Source of the DNA: a virus
Direction: 5' to 3' (one strand)
IMG/VR virus record: IMGVR_UViG_3300048088_000520
Span: 1-43,873 of that record
DNA length: 43,873 bases
The notes beneath the pieces were generated by a model, which was given only the letters and a program-made list of their open reading frames with translations, was not told the origin of the DNA and searched no databases. Both the position numbers and the translations under genes were made by a program. Of this stretch, positions 15,489 to 22,037 are shown piece after piece; position 1 is the stretch's first letter, and each line of letters begins with the position of its first letter.

Positions 15489-15730
15489 GTTGCAGCCCCA
15501 ATGGCGCGCTCAATCTGTGCCCGCGATCCCACGATTGGCCCGTTATCACCTTCTAACTTCCAGCCGCACGCCAACTTATAAACGAGACGATCAGCAGGCG
15601 CCGGTTCAATGACGGCCACGATCACGTCACACTCAGCCCAGCACGACAGTCCCGAGCCCTTGATGACGTAGTGGTGCAAATGGTTTGGAGTAAATCCCTG
15701 GTCAGGGGGATTATCGGCGGCGTCAGTCAT
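15485..15730 (-). CDS. Hypothetical early protein
   Basis: It encodes 81 aa from ATG 15730, overlapping the upstream stop. The pattern is beta-rich (HHYVIKGSGLSCWAECDVIV, then LVYKLACGWKLEGDNG) with no recognised domain. It is unknown, but overlaps at both ends and composition support coding. Confidence 0.5.
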   Translation of the reverse strand: MTDAADNPPDQGFTPNHLHHYVIKGSGLSCWAECDVIVAVIEPAPADRLVYKLACGWKLEGDNGPIVGSRAQIERAIGAAT

Positions 15731-16073
15731 CGAGTAACGCTTTCGTCGGACGGTCGGTTATCCACCAATGCTCAGGGTCGCCGTAACACTCCAAATCGGC
15801 CACGGCATCGACGGGCGCATTGAACCGTTCGACCGAACCCAGCCACCTGTGGCACTTCTCGGGCTCAAGCACGATGTACCGGTACTTCATCCGGTCGCAG
15901 GTCGTGTAGTTCATGCCCAACCCGGTCGTCTCTCGGTCAGGCAGCGCCTCGCTAGTGAGCCAGATGACACGGCAGCCGAGGAACGGGTGAGTCACGGGGG
16001 ATTCGAGCATCCCGCACGCACCCAGCGCATCGTGTCCGTGGTCGCAGGTGAAGTGGTAGAGCGGCGTGGTCAC
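15723..16073 (-). CDS. Conserved-looking phage protein with YHFTC/CDR motifs
   Basis: It encodes 116 aa. The pattern YHFTCDHGHDALGACGML, then VIWLT, then TTCDRMKYRYIVL and WWITDRP resembles a family of small phage proteins of unknown role. The opening His followed by a Gly-Leu-Pro-type turn is faintly like the RNA 2'-phosphotransferase/ADP-ribosyltransferase fold, but I cannot confirm a catalytic triad. The overlaps place it firmly in the early operon. Confidence 0.55.
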   Translation of the reverse strand: MTTPLYHFTCDHGHDALGACGMLESPVTHPFLGCRVIWLTSEALPDRETTGLGMNYTTCDRMKYRYIVLEPEKCHRWLGSVERFNAPVDAVADLECYGDPEHWWITDRPTKALLDD

Positions 16074-16324
16074 TCTTCCCCCTCAGAAGTCGCATGGATC
16101 AGGGGACGACCTTCGGCGTCGTAGCCACATGGTCCTGATTCGCCGCAGTCCACGCAGGGAGCCAGGATGTCCAACTCGTCGTAGCCCACGGGCTCCATGT
16201 CGTCAGTGTCAGGCTCGCCACCCTCGCCCAGCAGATTCTTGGCGACGTGATCCCAGAACTCGCCGTCGTCCATCGCATCGCCTTCGTCTACTGGGTCGCT
16301 GCGTTCGTTGGCGCTCACGGGCAC
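16070..16324 (-). CDS. Acidic Cys-containing protein initiated at repeat copy 1
   Basis: It encodes 84 aa, beginning MPVSANERSD. The GTG start at 16324 is inside the 23-nt repeat, 6 nt after AAGGA, and a stop codon lies in frame upstream, so initiation must be here. The sequence is very acidic (DEGDAMDDGEFWDH) and has CVDCGESGPCG near residue 60, a possible zinc site. An acidic protein of this size could mimic DNA, but no evidence goes beyond charge. Confidence 0.52.
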   Translation of the reverse strand: MPVSANERSDPVDEGDAMDDGEFWDHVAKNLLGEGGEPDTDDMEPVGYDELDILAPCVDCGESGPCGYDAEGRPLIHATSEGEE

Positions 16325-16335
16325 GCCCCGTCCTT
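16313..16335 (-). repeat. Start-associated repeat, copy 1
   Basis: Minus strand core AAGGACGGGGCGTGCCCGTG followed by AGC. It contains an SD (AAGGA), a 5-bp hairpin (ACGGG, GCGTG, CCCGT) and the GTG start of the 84-aa gene. Confidence 0.7.
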
Positions 16336-16370
16336 GTGCGGGGCTGAGGATTTACTTGAAGTGGAGTAAG

Positions 16371-16925
16371 TCACGCGGCGCACCCTTCGTGGTGCAGGTT
16401 CTCGCCGGTGATGCGCTCCCCGATCTCGAACGGCAGACCGCAGCTCGGGCAGTCATGGCCCACGCACCGGTCGCCTTCGATCAGTTCGACCGTCATCGTC
16501 TTGGCGGTGACCGCGACGTAGCGCTCCCGCTGGTACGCCTTCGTGCATTCGATGCACCACGACTTCAGCGCCCCGGTGGCCGGGTTCTTCACCCCGAACG
16601 CGCCCAGGGGCAGCCAGGCTCCTTCGCCCTCGTCGTGCTTCGGGCAATGACGCTGACCAGCGCGCTCCTTCAGGGCGTGTCTGCCTTCGTTGGAGCGCCG
16701 CAGGTTGAGCATCGACCCCGCTGGACGCGAGCAGGCCACGGGGGGGGGAAGCTCGCCCTCTAGGCCGCTCAGGTCCCTGCGGATGCGCAGCAGCTCGTCC
16801 ATGACCTCACGGACCTTGGCGCGGGCCACCTGGGGCGTCTGAGCCTCGACGAGGCGCATCTGGCTGATGAGATGGTCGAAGCGGATTTGCAGGGCAATGG
16901 CATGGGCTTCGGCGACGGTGGTCAT
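16371..16925 (-). CDS. Zinc-finger protein with helical N-terminus
   Basis: It encodes 184 aa. ATG 16925 overlaps the stop of the leader or 46-aa frame (TGATG). Residues 1-60 form a long helix (LISQMRLVEAQTPQVARAKV, then REVMDELLRIRRDLSGLEGE). Residues about 93-130 have CPKHDEGEG and a CIECTKAYQRERY knuckle like HNH-associated zinc binding (unusual for lack of the HNH core). The C-terminus has CPSCGLPFEIGERITGENLH. It is probably a nucleic-acid-binding protein. Confidence 0.52.
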   Translation of the reverse strand: MTTVAEAHAIALQIRFDHLISQMRLVEAQTPQVARAKVREVMDELLRIRRDLSGLEGELPPPVACSRPAGSMLNLRRSNEGRHALKERAGQRHCPKHDEGEGAWLPLGAFGVKNPATGALKSWCIECTKAYQRERYVAVTAKTMTVELIEGDRCVGHDCPSCGLPFEIGERITGENLHHEGCAA

Positions 16926-17065
16926 CAGCACTCGACCCCCCGTAGGTCGTTTACTTCAGGAGATTTACCTGTGCTCACGGGCACGCCCCGTCCCTCTGTG
17001 GTGCTGCCGTGGACGGTGCAGGGGTGCCAGCAGCGGCAGTAGTAGCAGTAGATGATTGGACCCAT
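16925..17065 (-). CDS. 46-aa Cys-rich peptide spanning repeat copy 2 (or 19-aa leader)
   Basis: An ATG immediately follows the previous TAA, giving a 46-aa frame. It begins MGPIIYCYYCRCWHPCTVHG, five cysteines in its first 20 residues, and ends in TGATG with the next gene. The repeat is read in frame as EGRGVPVS. Alternatively translation starts at GTG 16984 inside the repeat and makes a 19-aa leader (MPVSTGKSPEVNDLRGVEC). Both end at the same stop and would be coupled to the 184-aa gene. Confidence 0.42.
   Translation of the reverse strand: MGPIIYCYYCRCWHPCTVHGSTTEGRGVPVSTGKSPEVNDLRGVEC
16973..16995 (-). repeat. Start-associated repeat, copy 2
   Basis: Same 23-nt element with one change in the SD part (AGGGA for AAGGA). 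It retains the ACGGG/CCCGT hairpin and GTGCCCGTGAGC. Confidence 0.7.
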
Positions 17066-17512
17066 TTACTCGTCCCCTGACATCAGAGCCGGAAGCCCGG
17101 CTTCGTGGGCGACGTAGAGGTCGTACATGGTGCGTCCGTCCTCGGACCGCATGTAGGGCAACATCACCTGCTCGAACGTGACCATCTCGGTCCTGACGAT
17201 GGCGAGCTGGGCTTCGAGCCAATCTTTAGCGATGCGCCACGCGATCCGCTCGGCCTGCTCGGGTGTCGCGTACTTGGTGTTGCAGACCTTTGGGTCGCGC
17301 TTCATAACCGCCAGCACCCTGTCGGCGTTCACGGGCAACTTGAACCCACGAGAGCCGCCGGATACCTCGATGGCGAACGAGACCCCCGTAGGCGTGCCCA
17401 CAGCGTCATAGCCGGTCATGATCTGGCGAGCGCCACCCTCAACCAGCAGTGCGTGGACGGCACCGATGGTGCGGCTTACCGCCACGGTCGTCGTGTAGTT
17501 GAGAAGGGGCAT
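17066..17512 (-). CDS. Conserved phage hypothetical protein (early)
   Basis: It encodes 148 aa beginning MPLLNYTTTVAVSRTIGAVH and ending MSGDE. The pattern VSRTIG, then FKLPVNADRVLAVM, then TPEQAERIAWRIAKDWLEAQ and TFEQVMLPYM is one I recognise as recurring in phage and prophage early regions without an assigned function. ATG 17512 follows the stop of the 14-aa leader without a gap (TAAATG), so translation is probably coupled. The alpha/beta composition suggests a soluble enzyme-like or DNA-associated protein. Confidence 0.65.
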   Translation of the reverse strand: MPLLNYTTTVAVSRTIGAVHALLVEGGARQIMTGYDAVGTPTGVSFAIEVSGGSRGFKLPVNADRVLAVMKRDPKVCNTKYATPEQAERIAWRIAKDWLEAQLAIVRTEMVTFEQVMLPYMRSEDGRTMYDLYVAHEAGLPALMSGDE

Positions 17513-17557
17513 TTACTCTTCCTCGTTTGCCTGCTGATTATCCGCGCTCACGGGCAC
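17513..17557 (-). CDS. 14-aa leader peptide at repeat copy 3
   Basis: GTG 17557 lies in the repeat, 6 nt after AAGGA. The frame encodes MPVSADNQQANEEE and stops at TAA directly abutting the ATG of the next gene. A stop lies in frame upstream without any other start between. It is probably a translational-coupling leader rather than a functional protein. Confidence 0.4.
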   Translation of the reverse strand: MPVSADNQQANEEE

Positions 17558-17568
17558 GCCCCGTCCTT
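17546..17568 (-). repeat. Start-associated repeat, copy 3
   Basis: Perfect copy of the 23-nt element. It occupies most of the 102-nt space between the 148-aa and 107-aa genes. The remaining bases (17569-17614) hold no clear gene; a 15-codon frame (MLAIDRSDQKDGACP) overlaps the repeat. Confidence 0.7.
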
Positions 17569-17614
17569 CTGGTCGCTGCGGTCGATGGCGAGCATGGGCC
17601 TTACTCGCTGCGGA

Positions 17615-17938
17615 TTACTCTTCACCGGGCACGTCCAGTTCCGGGTGCGCTGGCACCCACGTCCGAGTCTCGAAATCGAAGCGGGCCAGTTCGATCAGCT
17701 TCTGTTCCTCGGGAAGTCCCGCTATCCGCAGCGCCTCCTGGCGCACGTCCCAGTGGTGCTCGCAGACGACGTAGAGCCGTCGCACTTCTTTCCACGCCTC
17801 CTCGGCCCAGTGGCGGACACTGGCCTCGTCTCGGACGGCCCACTCCTTGTCTCGCTCAAGGTCCCGCACCTTGCGCTCCAACGACCGGATGCGCGTCAGT
17901 CGTTCCTCGGGCGTCATGTTCTCGGGGCGCTTAGCCAT
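17615..17938 (-). CDS. Coiled-coil early protein
   Basis: It encodes 107 aa. ATG 17938 lies in an ATGGCTAA overlap with the zinc-ribbon gene. Residues 8-45 are a highly charged coiled coil (PEERLTRIRSLERKVRDLER). The rest is helical with a CEHHW element near residue 59. It may dimerise or act as a partner protein. Unknown function. Confidence 0.52.
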   Translation of the reverse strand: MAKRPENMTPEERLTRIRSLERKVRDLERDKEWAVRDEASVRHWAEEAWKEVRRLYVVCEHHWDVRQEALRIAGLPEEQKLIELARFDFETRTWVPAHPELDVPGEE

Positions 17939-18086
17939 TGGGCCGCTCCAGTTCGCAATACAGCCGGTCAAGTGTTCCCTTCGGCCGGTGGCCGTCGTAG
18001 CCGCAGTCGAGGCACCGATGAACGTGCGGCTTCGGCTGGCACTCGCAATTCTTGGACCCGCAGCTCGGGCACCGAAGCTCACTCAT
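17931..18086 (-). CDS. Double zinc-knuckle mini-protein
   Basis: It encodes 51 aa. ATG 18086 is in an ATGA overlap. CPSCGSKNCEC (residues 6-16) and CLDCGY (about 25-30) give a typical zinc ribbon, with His residues between (HVHR). It ends with a short charged tail (DRLYCELERPNG). Probably nucleic-acid binding. Confidence 0.55.
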   Translation of the reverse strand: MSELRCPSCGSKNCECQPKPHVHRCLDCGYDGHRPKGTLDRLYCELERPNG

Positions 18087-18430
18087 TCGGGAAGAACCTG
18101 TGGGATTGCCTGGTTGTAGTCCTCCAACACCTTCCGGAACGCCTGCACCTGATCGGCCTGCGCCACCCACCCATGCTTGCGGAGGTCATGCTCCAGACGC
18201 CGGAAGTTAGAGTCACTGACGAGCTGCGCCGCCGCCACAACGGGGCCTAGGGCCATCTCGGCACACGCTGGGCATGAGTACCCGCCGTCTTCGTCGTAGT
18301 GGTCAGCGTCGAACGTGAAGGCGCAGTCGGGACAGATGACGCAAACAACATCCCCCTCCCGGTCCCACGTCGAAATCGTGGACGATTGCTCGGTGTTCAC
18401 GGGCACGCCCCGTCCTTCTGCGGCGCTCAC
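18083..18430 (-). CDS. Zinc-ribbon protein starting at or just before repeat copy 4
   Basis: It encodes 115 aa if started at GTG 18430 (GTGA overlap), or 107 aa from GTG 18406 in the repeat with AAGGA 6 nt upstream. The second has the better ribosome-binding site and matches copies 1 and 3. CVICPDCAF and CPACAEM (about residues 30-60) form a zinc ribbon. The C-terminus is a helical charged region (NFRRLEHDLRKHGWVAQADQ). Function unknown. Confidence 0.55.
   Translation of the reverse strand: MSAAEGRGVPVNTEQSSTISTWDREGDVVCVICPDCAFTFDADHYDEDGGYSCPACAEMALGPVVAAAQLVSDSNFRRLEHDLRKHGWVAQADQVQAFRKVLEDYNQAIPQVLPE
18395..18417 (-). repeat. Start-associated repeat, copy 4
   Basis: Same element with one change after the start region (GTGAAC for GTGAGC), giving MPVN rather than MPVS. 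Confidence 0.7.
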
Positions 18431-18843
18431 GCCGGCCTGATCTTGTGCAGCTTGACCATCTCGCCCAGCACTTCGGTGTCGACGGCCTGACGCAAGAACA
18501 CGTTCTCGGACATCACCGTCGATATGGACGCCGTGATGTTCTTCTCGCGCAGGGTGAGAAGATCGATGCGGTCCTCGAGGGCCTCGCAGCGCTCATTGAT
18601 GCGCCCGTAGTCCTCGCGGATGGAGCGCAGGCCCGAGGCGCGCAGGTAGATGGCGATGGCCGGACAGATCATGTCGGCGAAATTGAGCCAGAAGATGCCC
18701 GTCTCGTTCTTCACGGCTTCGAGTGCGTTGGGTTCTAGCTCCGCGTTGGCCTCGCGCACCATCCACTCGGGCGGGTTCGTGTTCCACCCCTCGGCCGGGT
18801 CCGGTGGGCGTAGTAGCCAGCGAAGTGCCGCGGCGATAGTCAC
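18427..18843 (-). CDS. Helical early protein with coiled coil
   Basis: It encodes 138 aa from GTG 18843 (GTGA overlap). Residues about 50-68 are hydrophobic (IFWLNFADMICPAIAIYLRA), and residues 75-110 form a coiled coil (INERCEALEDRIDLLTLREK). It may be membrane-associated. No family is recognised. Confidence 0.5.
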   Translation of the reverse strand: MTIAAALRWLLRPPDPAEGWNTNPPEWMVREANAELEPNALEAVKNETGIFWLNFADMICPAIAIYLRASGLRSIREDYGRINERCEALEDRIDLLTLREKNITASISTVMSENVFLRQAVDTEVLGEMVKLHKIRPA

Positions 18844-19070
18844 GGCTGGGCCTCCGTTCGCGCGTCGAGCCGGGCCAGCGCCTTACCCAGCTCACTGTCG
18901 GGATCAGCCCAGGTGTGCTCGGCAGCGACGGCTACGTCAAGAAGGGCTGCGATGTCGTTGGCCATTTCCATCATCTGCCAAGAGGTGCCGCCTGGGAACT
19001 GTTCGGCCATGTCGGCCTCCATGCCCCGGCGGAGGTCGTTCCTGGCTCTGATCTGCTCGATGGCGCTCAT
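18840..19070 (-). CDS. Small acidic helical protein
   Basis: It encodes 76 aa from ATG 19070, overlapping the upstream stop as ATGA. Composition is Ala/Met/Asp-rich (MEMANDIAALLDVAVAAEHT). The pattern with a final ALARLDARTEA helix suggests a small all-alpha protein. Unknown function. Confidence 0.5.
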   Translation of the reverse strand: MSAIEQIRARNDLRRGMEADMAEQFPGGTSWQMMEMANDIAALLDVAVAAEHTWADPDSELGKALARLDARTEAQP

Positions 19071-19306
19071 GCCAGGTGCCCCATACCGGAACGTTGCATG
19101 GCCTGGAGGGATTGCTCTCCGATGGACTTCAGGTAGTGCTTGACCGCCATAACCGTGGCGCCGAGGCACAGCTCCTCGGGGACGCTGCCGGGTCCGACCG
19201 CCCGGACGCTGAAGCCGTAGGCGTTGTCATAGGCAACGCGCAGCGCCGCGGGGTCCAGGTTCTCCTGCTCGGCGATCTTGTCGATGTCTCTCAGTGCGTA
19301 CGACAT
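19067..19306 (-). CDS. Small early protein, unknown function
   Basis: It encodes 79 aa from ATG 19306, sharing one base with the VRR-NUC stop. DIDKIAEQENLDPAALRVAY followed by a loop and AVKHYLKSIGEQ suggests a helical bundle. No family is recognised; it may work with the nuclease because of tight coupling. Confidence 0.5.
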   Translation of the reverse strand: MSYALRDIDKIAEQENLDPAALRVAYDNAYGFSVRAVGPGSVPEELCLGATVMAVKHYLKSIGEQSLQAMQRSGMGHLA

Positions 19307-19659
19307 CAGCGGGCCTCCTTACTGCGCAGTACATCCTCGATCGTTCCGTTGCGCCACTGCAGCGGGCGCCATACGTGGCACTCGGCATCGGCCTTGGACA
19401 GCGCGAACAGCCAGTCCTGTTGGGCGGGGGCCAGGCGCCCGAGGTCGCTCTTGAGCTCGCAGAAGAGGACGCGGTCGCGGACGAGGACGAGATCGGGGAA
19501 CCCCGCCCCGTCAGCTTGCACCGGGGTCTCGTAGACGACGCGGTCGCCGTGCTTGACCGCGACGCTGCGGAAGTGGGCCACGCGCCACTTCAAGGCGTGC
19601 GCCAGGTCGATCACCGCGTCTTGAAGCTCGGCCTCGCTCATCTTGAGCAGCTCGGTCAC
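19306..19659 (-). CDS. VRR-NUC domain nuclease
   Basis: It encodes 117 aa from GTG 19659 (GTGA overlap). The minimal VRR-NUC core of the PD-(D/E)XK superfamily is visible: helix with Glu11/Gln13 (SEAELQDAVIDLAHAL), GFPDLVLV (Asp56), CELK (Glu68, Lys70) and a Q-rich helix (APAQQDWLFAL). Such stand-alone phage proteins are structure-selective nucleases, probably acting on Holliday junctions or flaps during recombination or before packaging. Length is normal for the family, and all catalytic residues seem present. Confidence 0.85.
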   Translation of the reverse strand: MTELLKMSEAELQDAVIDLAHALKWRVAHFRSVAVKHGDRVVYETPVQADGAGFPDLVLVRDRVLFCELKSDLGRLAPAQQDWLFALSKADAECHVWRPLQWRNGTIEDVLRSKEAR

Positions 19660-19835
19660 GACACCACCTTGACATGGCCGTCCTTGGGACAGCGGTACTC
19701 GGGGAAGTCGCGCTCCCAGTCGAGCGGCCGGCGCGTGTGCACCACGTAGTCGCGGGCCGCGGAGCCGAGCAGGTAGAGGCCCCAGATCAGGCCGAGGCTC
19801 CACAGCGCCCAGAAGGTGATGGTCTCGGCGCTCAC
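19656..19835 (-). CDS. Small membrane protein (early)
   Basis: It encodes 59 aa from GTG 19835 (GTGA overlap). Residues 5-25 are one membrane span (TITFWALWSLGLIWGLYLLG). The cytoplasmic tail is charged (DYVVHTRRPLDWERDFPEYR) and ends with a CPKDGHVKVV element. Unknown role; an early membrane protein could mediate superinfection exclusion. Confidence 0.52.
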   Translation of the reverse strand: MSAETITFWALWSLGLIWGLYLLGSAARDYVVHTRRPLDWERDFPEYRCPKDGHVKVVS

Positions 19836-19972
19836 TTGCGGTCCTCCTTGTGCTGCTCGCAGCGGTCGAACTTGTTCCAGCCGTACTGGGGGTAGGCCAA
19901 GAAGCGGTCGACGCAGCCGCAGGGCCACGTGCGCTTGTTGATGTTGTCGGGGTCGACGCGGGGCGCGGTCAT
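19832..19972 (-). CDS. 46-aa CxC protein
   Basis: It encodes 46 aa. ATG 19972 overlaps the stop of the repeat protein (ATGA). CGC, then DRC and EQH give a CxC...C...H pattern suited to a single zinc. The fragment RTWPCGCVDRFLAYPQYGWN resembles short conserved actinophage peptides. Function unknown. Confidence 0.5.
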   Translation of the reverse strand: MTAPRVDPDNINKRTWPCGCVDRFLAYPQYGWNKFDRCEQHKEDRK

Positions 19973-20808
19973 GACGCCGCCAACATCGCGTCGAGAAGAT
20001 CGAAAGCGGACTGCTGCAACGACGCAACCGTGGGCGCGAGCGCAGCCCAGGCGGCATCCCTGGCGGAAGCCCAGGCGGCAGCCCAGGCGGCATCCCAGGC
20101 GGCATCCCTGGCGGCAGTCCAGGCGGCAGCCCAGGCGGCATCCCAGGCGGCAGCCCAGGCGGCATCCCTGGCGGCATCCCAGGCGGCAGCCCAGGCGGCA
20201 GCCCCGGCGGCATCCCTGGCGGCAGCCCTGGCGGCATCCCAGGCGGCATCCCCGGCGGCAGTCCAGGCGGCAGCCCAGGCGGCATCCCAGGCGGCAGCCC
20301 AGGCGGCATCCCTGGCGGCAGCCCAGGCGGCATCCCTGGCGGAAGCCCAGGCGGCAGCCCTGGCGGCGCTCGCATCCGCTCGCGCCTTGTCCAGCGTCGG
20401 CTGGGCCTTCTTCGCCTTCGCGGTTGAGAGGACCGGTGGGAGCGCGCGCAGAGCCGCCGCCTGCTCCGTGCATCCGGCGAGGTCGAGCCACGCGGGTGCT
20501 TGGTGGTGGATCAGCCAGTCGGTGGCGAGCCAGGCCCGCTTCTCTTCGACGGCCTTCGACGCGGCGGAGCCGACCAACTTGGTCACGTAAGGCTTGAGCT
20601 TCTGGCGCCCCTCGTCGTCGAGCGCGTCGTTCCAGTCGCGCATGAACGCGCCGATGACCTTCGACGCGCAGGCCGGATGATCGGACCACGGCTCACCGGC
20701 CACGAAGGCGACCGCCTCCATGACGCACATCTCGCCATCGGGCTCATGCGAGCCTTTCGACAAGAACAGAGCGTCGATAGCCGACAGTCGGTCCTCGATG
20801 ATGGTCAT
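19969..20808 (-). CDS. Ala/Trp tetrapeptide-repeat protein
   Basis: It encodes 279 aa. Residues 1-140 are an ordinary globular-looking helical domain ([20 protein letters not shown]). Residues about 146-255 are 27 consecutive 4-residue units, mostly [17 protein letters not shown] 12-unit block with the same order recurs (units 5-11 against 17-23), a higher-order duplication. The end is a short helix ([18 protein letters not shown]). The repeat predicts a long helix with Trp on a slowly twisting stripe. Role unknown; protein-protein or membrane interaction is possible. Confidence 0.65.
   Translation of the reverse strand: MTIIEDRLSAIDALFLSKGSHEPDGEMCVMEAVAFVAGEPWSDHPACASKVIGAFMRDWNDALDDEGRQKLKPYVTKLVGSAASKAVEEKRAWLATDWLIHHQAPAWLDLAGCTEQAAALRALPPVLSTAKAKKAQPTLDKARADASAARAAAWASARDAAWAAARDAAWAAAWDAAWAAAWTAAGDAAWDAARAAARDAAGAAAWAAAWDAARDAAWAAAWDAAWAAAWTAARDAAWDAAWAAAWASARDAAWAALAPTVASLQQSAFDLLDAMLAAS
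20046..20375. repeat. About 27 tandem 12-bp repeats
   Basis: The unit reads aggcggcatccc on the plus strand with variants (cagcccaggcgg, ctggcggcagcc). It keeps all frames open on both strands, so long frames of PGMPPGL or AAQAASL type here are shadows. The coding unit is 4 aa of the repeat protein. Confidence 0.85.
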
Positions 20809-21206
20809 GACCAGTCCCTCGTCACCGAGAAGGCGCGTCGCGCCAGGTCCCTCGGGTCCTCAAAGAGGAGCCCCTTGCCGAGCGCCTCGCGCTGCTCGCC
20901 GGCGTCGGGTGCGTCGTGGGGGCAGGTGTGCAGCGGGGGCAGGAGGCCCTCGCGGTTGTACCAGTCGCAGTAAGAACAGGACTCGGGTTCCTGCTCGCGG
21001 CATCGACGGTTGTTCTCTGCTTGAGTTACCGCTTCTTCTTCGCATGGCCGCCCAACCCCGATGATCGTTGCACCGTCGATCTCGGCCTTAAAAACGGTCA
21101 CCAGCGGTGAGTCGTCACACCACGGGCCGGGGTCGCGCTTGGCCAGGTCCCAGCCGAAGCGGTCCGCGATCACCTTGAGTGCGTCGAACATCTCATCGTC
21201 GTCCAT
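20805..21206 (-). CDS. Early protein with Cys-rich centre
   Basis: It encodes 133 aa. ATG 21206 has a GGGAG ribosome-binding site and lies just after the promoter at 21233-21261; an earlier frame start at 21242 would be upstream of the predicted transcript start. An N-terminal helix (DDDEMFDALKVIADRFGW) is followed by CREQEPESCSYCDWYNREGL and CPHDAPD, possible zinc ligands. First gene of the second early operon. Unknown function. Confidence 0.55.
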   Translation of the reverse strand: MDDDEMFDALKVIADRFGWDLAKRDPGPWCDDSPLVTVFKAEIDGATIIGVGRPCEEEAVTQAENNRRCREQEPESCSYCDWYNREGLLPPLHTCPHDAPDAGEQREALGKGLLFEDPRDLARRAFSVTRDWS

Positions 21207-21232
21207 GTCACTCCCTGTTCGTAGATACTCAC

Positions 21233-21261
21233 ACATTACCACACAACCGCCGACAAGTCTA
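21233..21261 (-). promoter_or_regulatory. Early promoter 2
   Basis: Minus strand TAGACT (21256-21261), 17-nt spacer, TAATGT (21233-21238). The -10 context GTTGTGTGG-TAATGT-GTGAGT aligns with that of early promoter 1 (GTTGTGTGC-CATAGT-GTAAGT). It occupies the only gap in the early operon, and the -35 overlaps the upstream TAG. Confidence 0.55.
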
Positions 21262-21696
21262 GGGAAAGCCCCACTCTTTCATGGCGTCGAGCACGGCACC
21301 GAGCTCCTCGACGGTCCACCTGCGACTGTCGGCACCGATGGGCCGGCCGGTGGCACGCTGGCCCACGTCCGCGATGTCCCAGTTGTTCTGCTTGCAGATG
21401 GCGTAGACCTTCGCGCCCATCTTCTGCTGCGTCGTCTTCTCCCCCGAGACTCCGGCTGGTGGCCCGCCCTGGCCCGCTGTGGGCATCGGAGGCCCAGGGG
21501 GTCCTGCAGGCGGCTTGGCGGCTCCTGGGGGCGTACGGGCGGCCTGGGAGGCAACGGCCAGATGGTTGATCGAGTCGGCCAGGTTGCCCAGTTGCGCGGC
21601 CAGGACCTTGACGGCGTTCTCGAGGCCGCGGTCGGGGAGGGGGGCGAAGTCGTCGTCGCACGGTGGTGCGTCATAGGGCGGTGCGTCCATGCTCAT
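21259..21696 (-). CDS. Early protein with Pro-rich linker
   Basis: It encodes 145 aa. N-terminal 50 residues: acidic then a helix (LENAVKVLAAQLGNLADSIN). Middle: Pro/Gly-rich linker (residues 55-85). C-terminal 55 residues form a compact helical unit (AKVYAICKQNNWDIADVGQR, then WTVEELGAVLDAMKEWG), like a small protein-interaction domain found at the ends of recombination proteins. It lies beside the exonuclease and HNH genes, so involvement in recombination is plausible. Confidence 0.5.
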   Translation of the reverse strand: MSMDAPPYDAPPCDDDFAPLPDRGLENAVKVLAAQLGNLADSINHLAVASQAARTPPGAAKPPAGPPGPPMPTAGQGGPPAGVSGEKTTQQKMGAKVYAICKQNNWDIADVGQRATGRPIGADSRRWTVEELGAVLDAMKEWGFP

Positions 21697-22037
21697 GGGT
21701 TCTCCTTTCGGAGCAGCCAGCCCTGCTCATAGGACAAATCGGGGTAGTGGTGGATCAGTTCGTGGCAGTTGCTACAGACGTAGAGCAGATTGTCCAGGTC
21801 GTTCGTGCCCCCCTGGCTCCGGCGCAGGCGGTGGTGGCGGTGTGTGGCCAGGGCGCGGAGGCACACCTCGCAGAGGCCGTGCGAGCGCAGGACCAGGAGG
21901 GGGGTGATGGCGTCCAGCTCGACGGCGAAGGCGTCGGCCTTCTTGGATCGCGGGGCGAGGCGGCGCGCCGAGGTGCCCTGGGGCCAGCCCCGGGAGACCA
22001 GCGGAGTGCGGCGCCGGAGGTAGCCGCCGCGCTTCAC
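21693..22037 (-). CDS. HNH endonuclease (early)
   Basis: It encodes 114 aa from GTG 22037 (GTGA overlap with the Cas4-like gene). Basic N-terminus (RGGYLRRRTPLVSRG), zinc pair CEVC (residues 56-59), core His pair HRHHR (about 67-70), Asn83 (DLDNLLYVC), second zinc pair CSNCH (88-92) and His96. All HNH positions appear intact. Coupling to the exonuclease suggests a part in recombination or host-DNA degradation rather than a free homing element. Confidence 0.8.
   Translation of the reverse strand: MKRGGYLRRRTPLVSRGWPQGTSARRLAPRSKKADAFAVELDAITPLLVLRSHGLCEVCLRALATHRHHRLRRSQGGTNDLDNLLYVCSNCHELIHHYPDLSYEQGWLLRKENP

Noticed and set aside
20046-20375. Regular short repeats resembling a CRISPR array
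   Set aside because: The units are 12 bp, contiguous and without unique spacers, and they encode a 4-residue protein repeat in frame with a larger gene.
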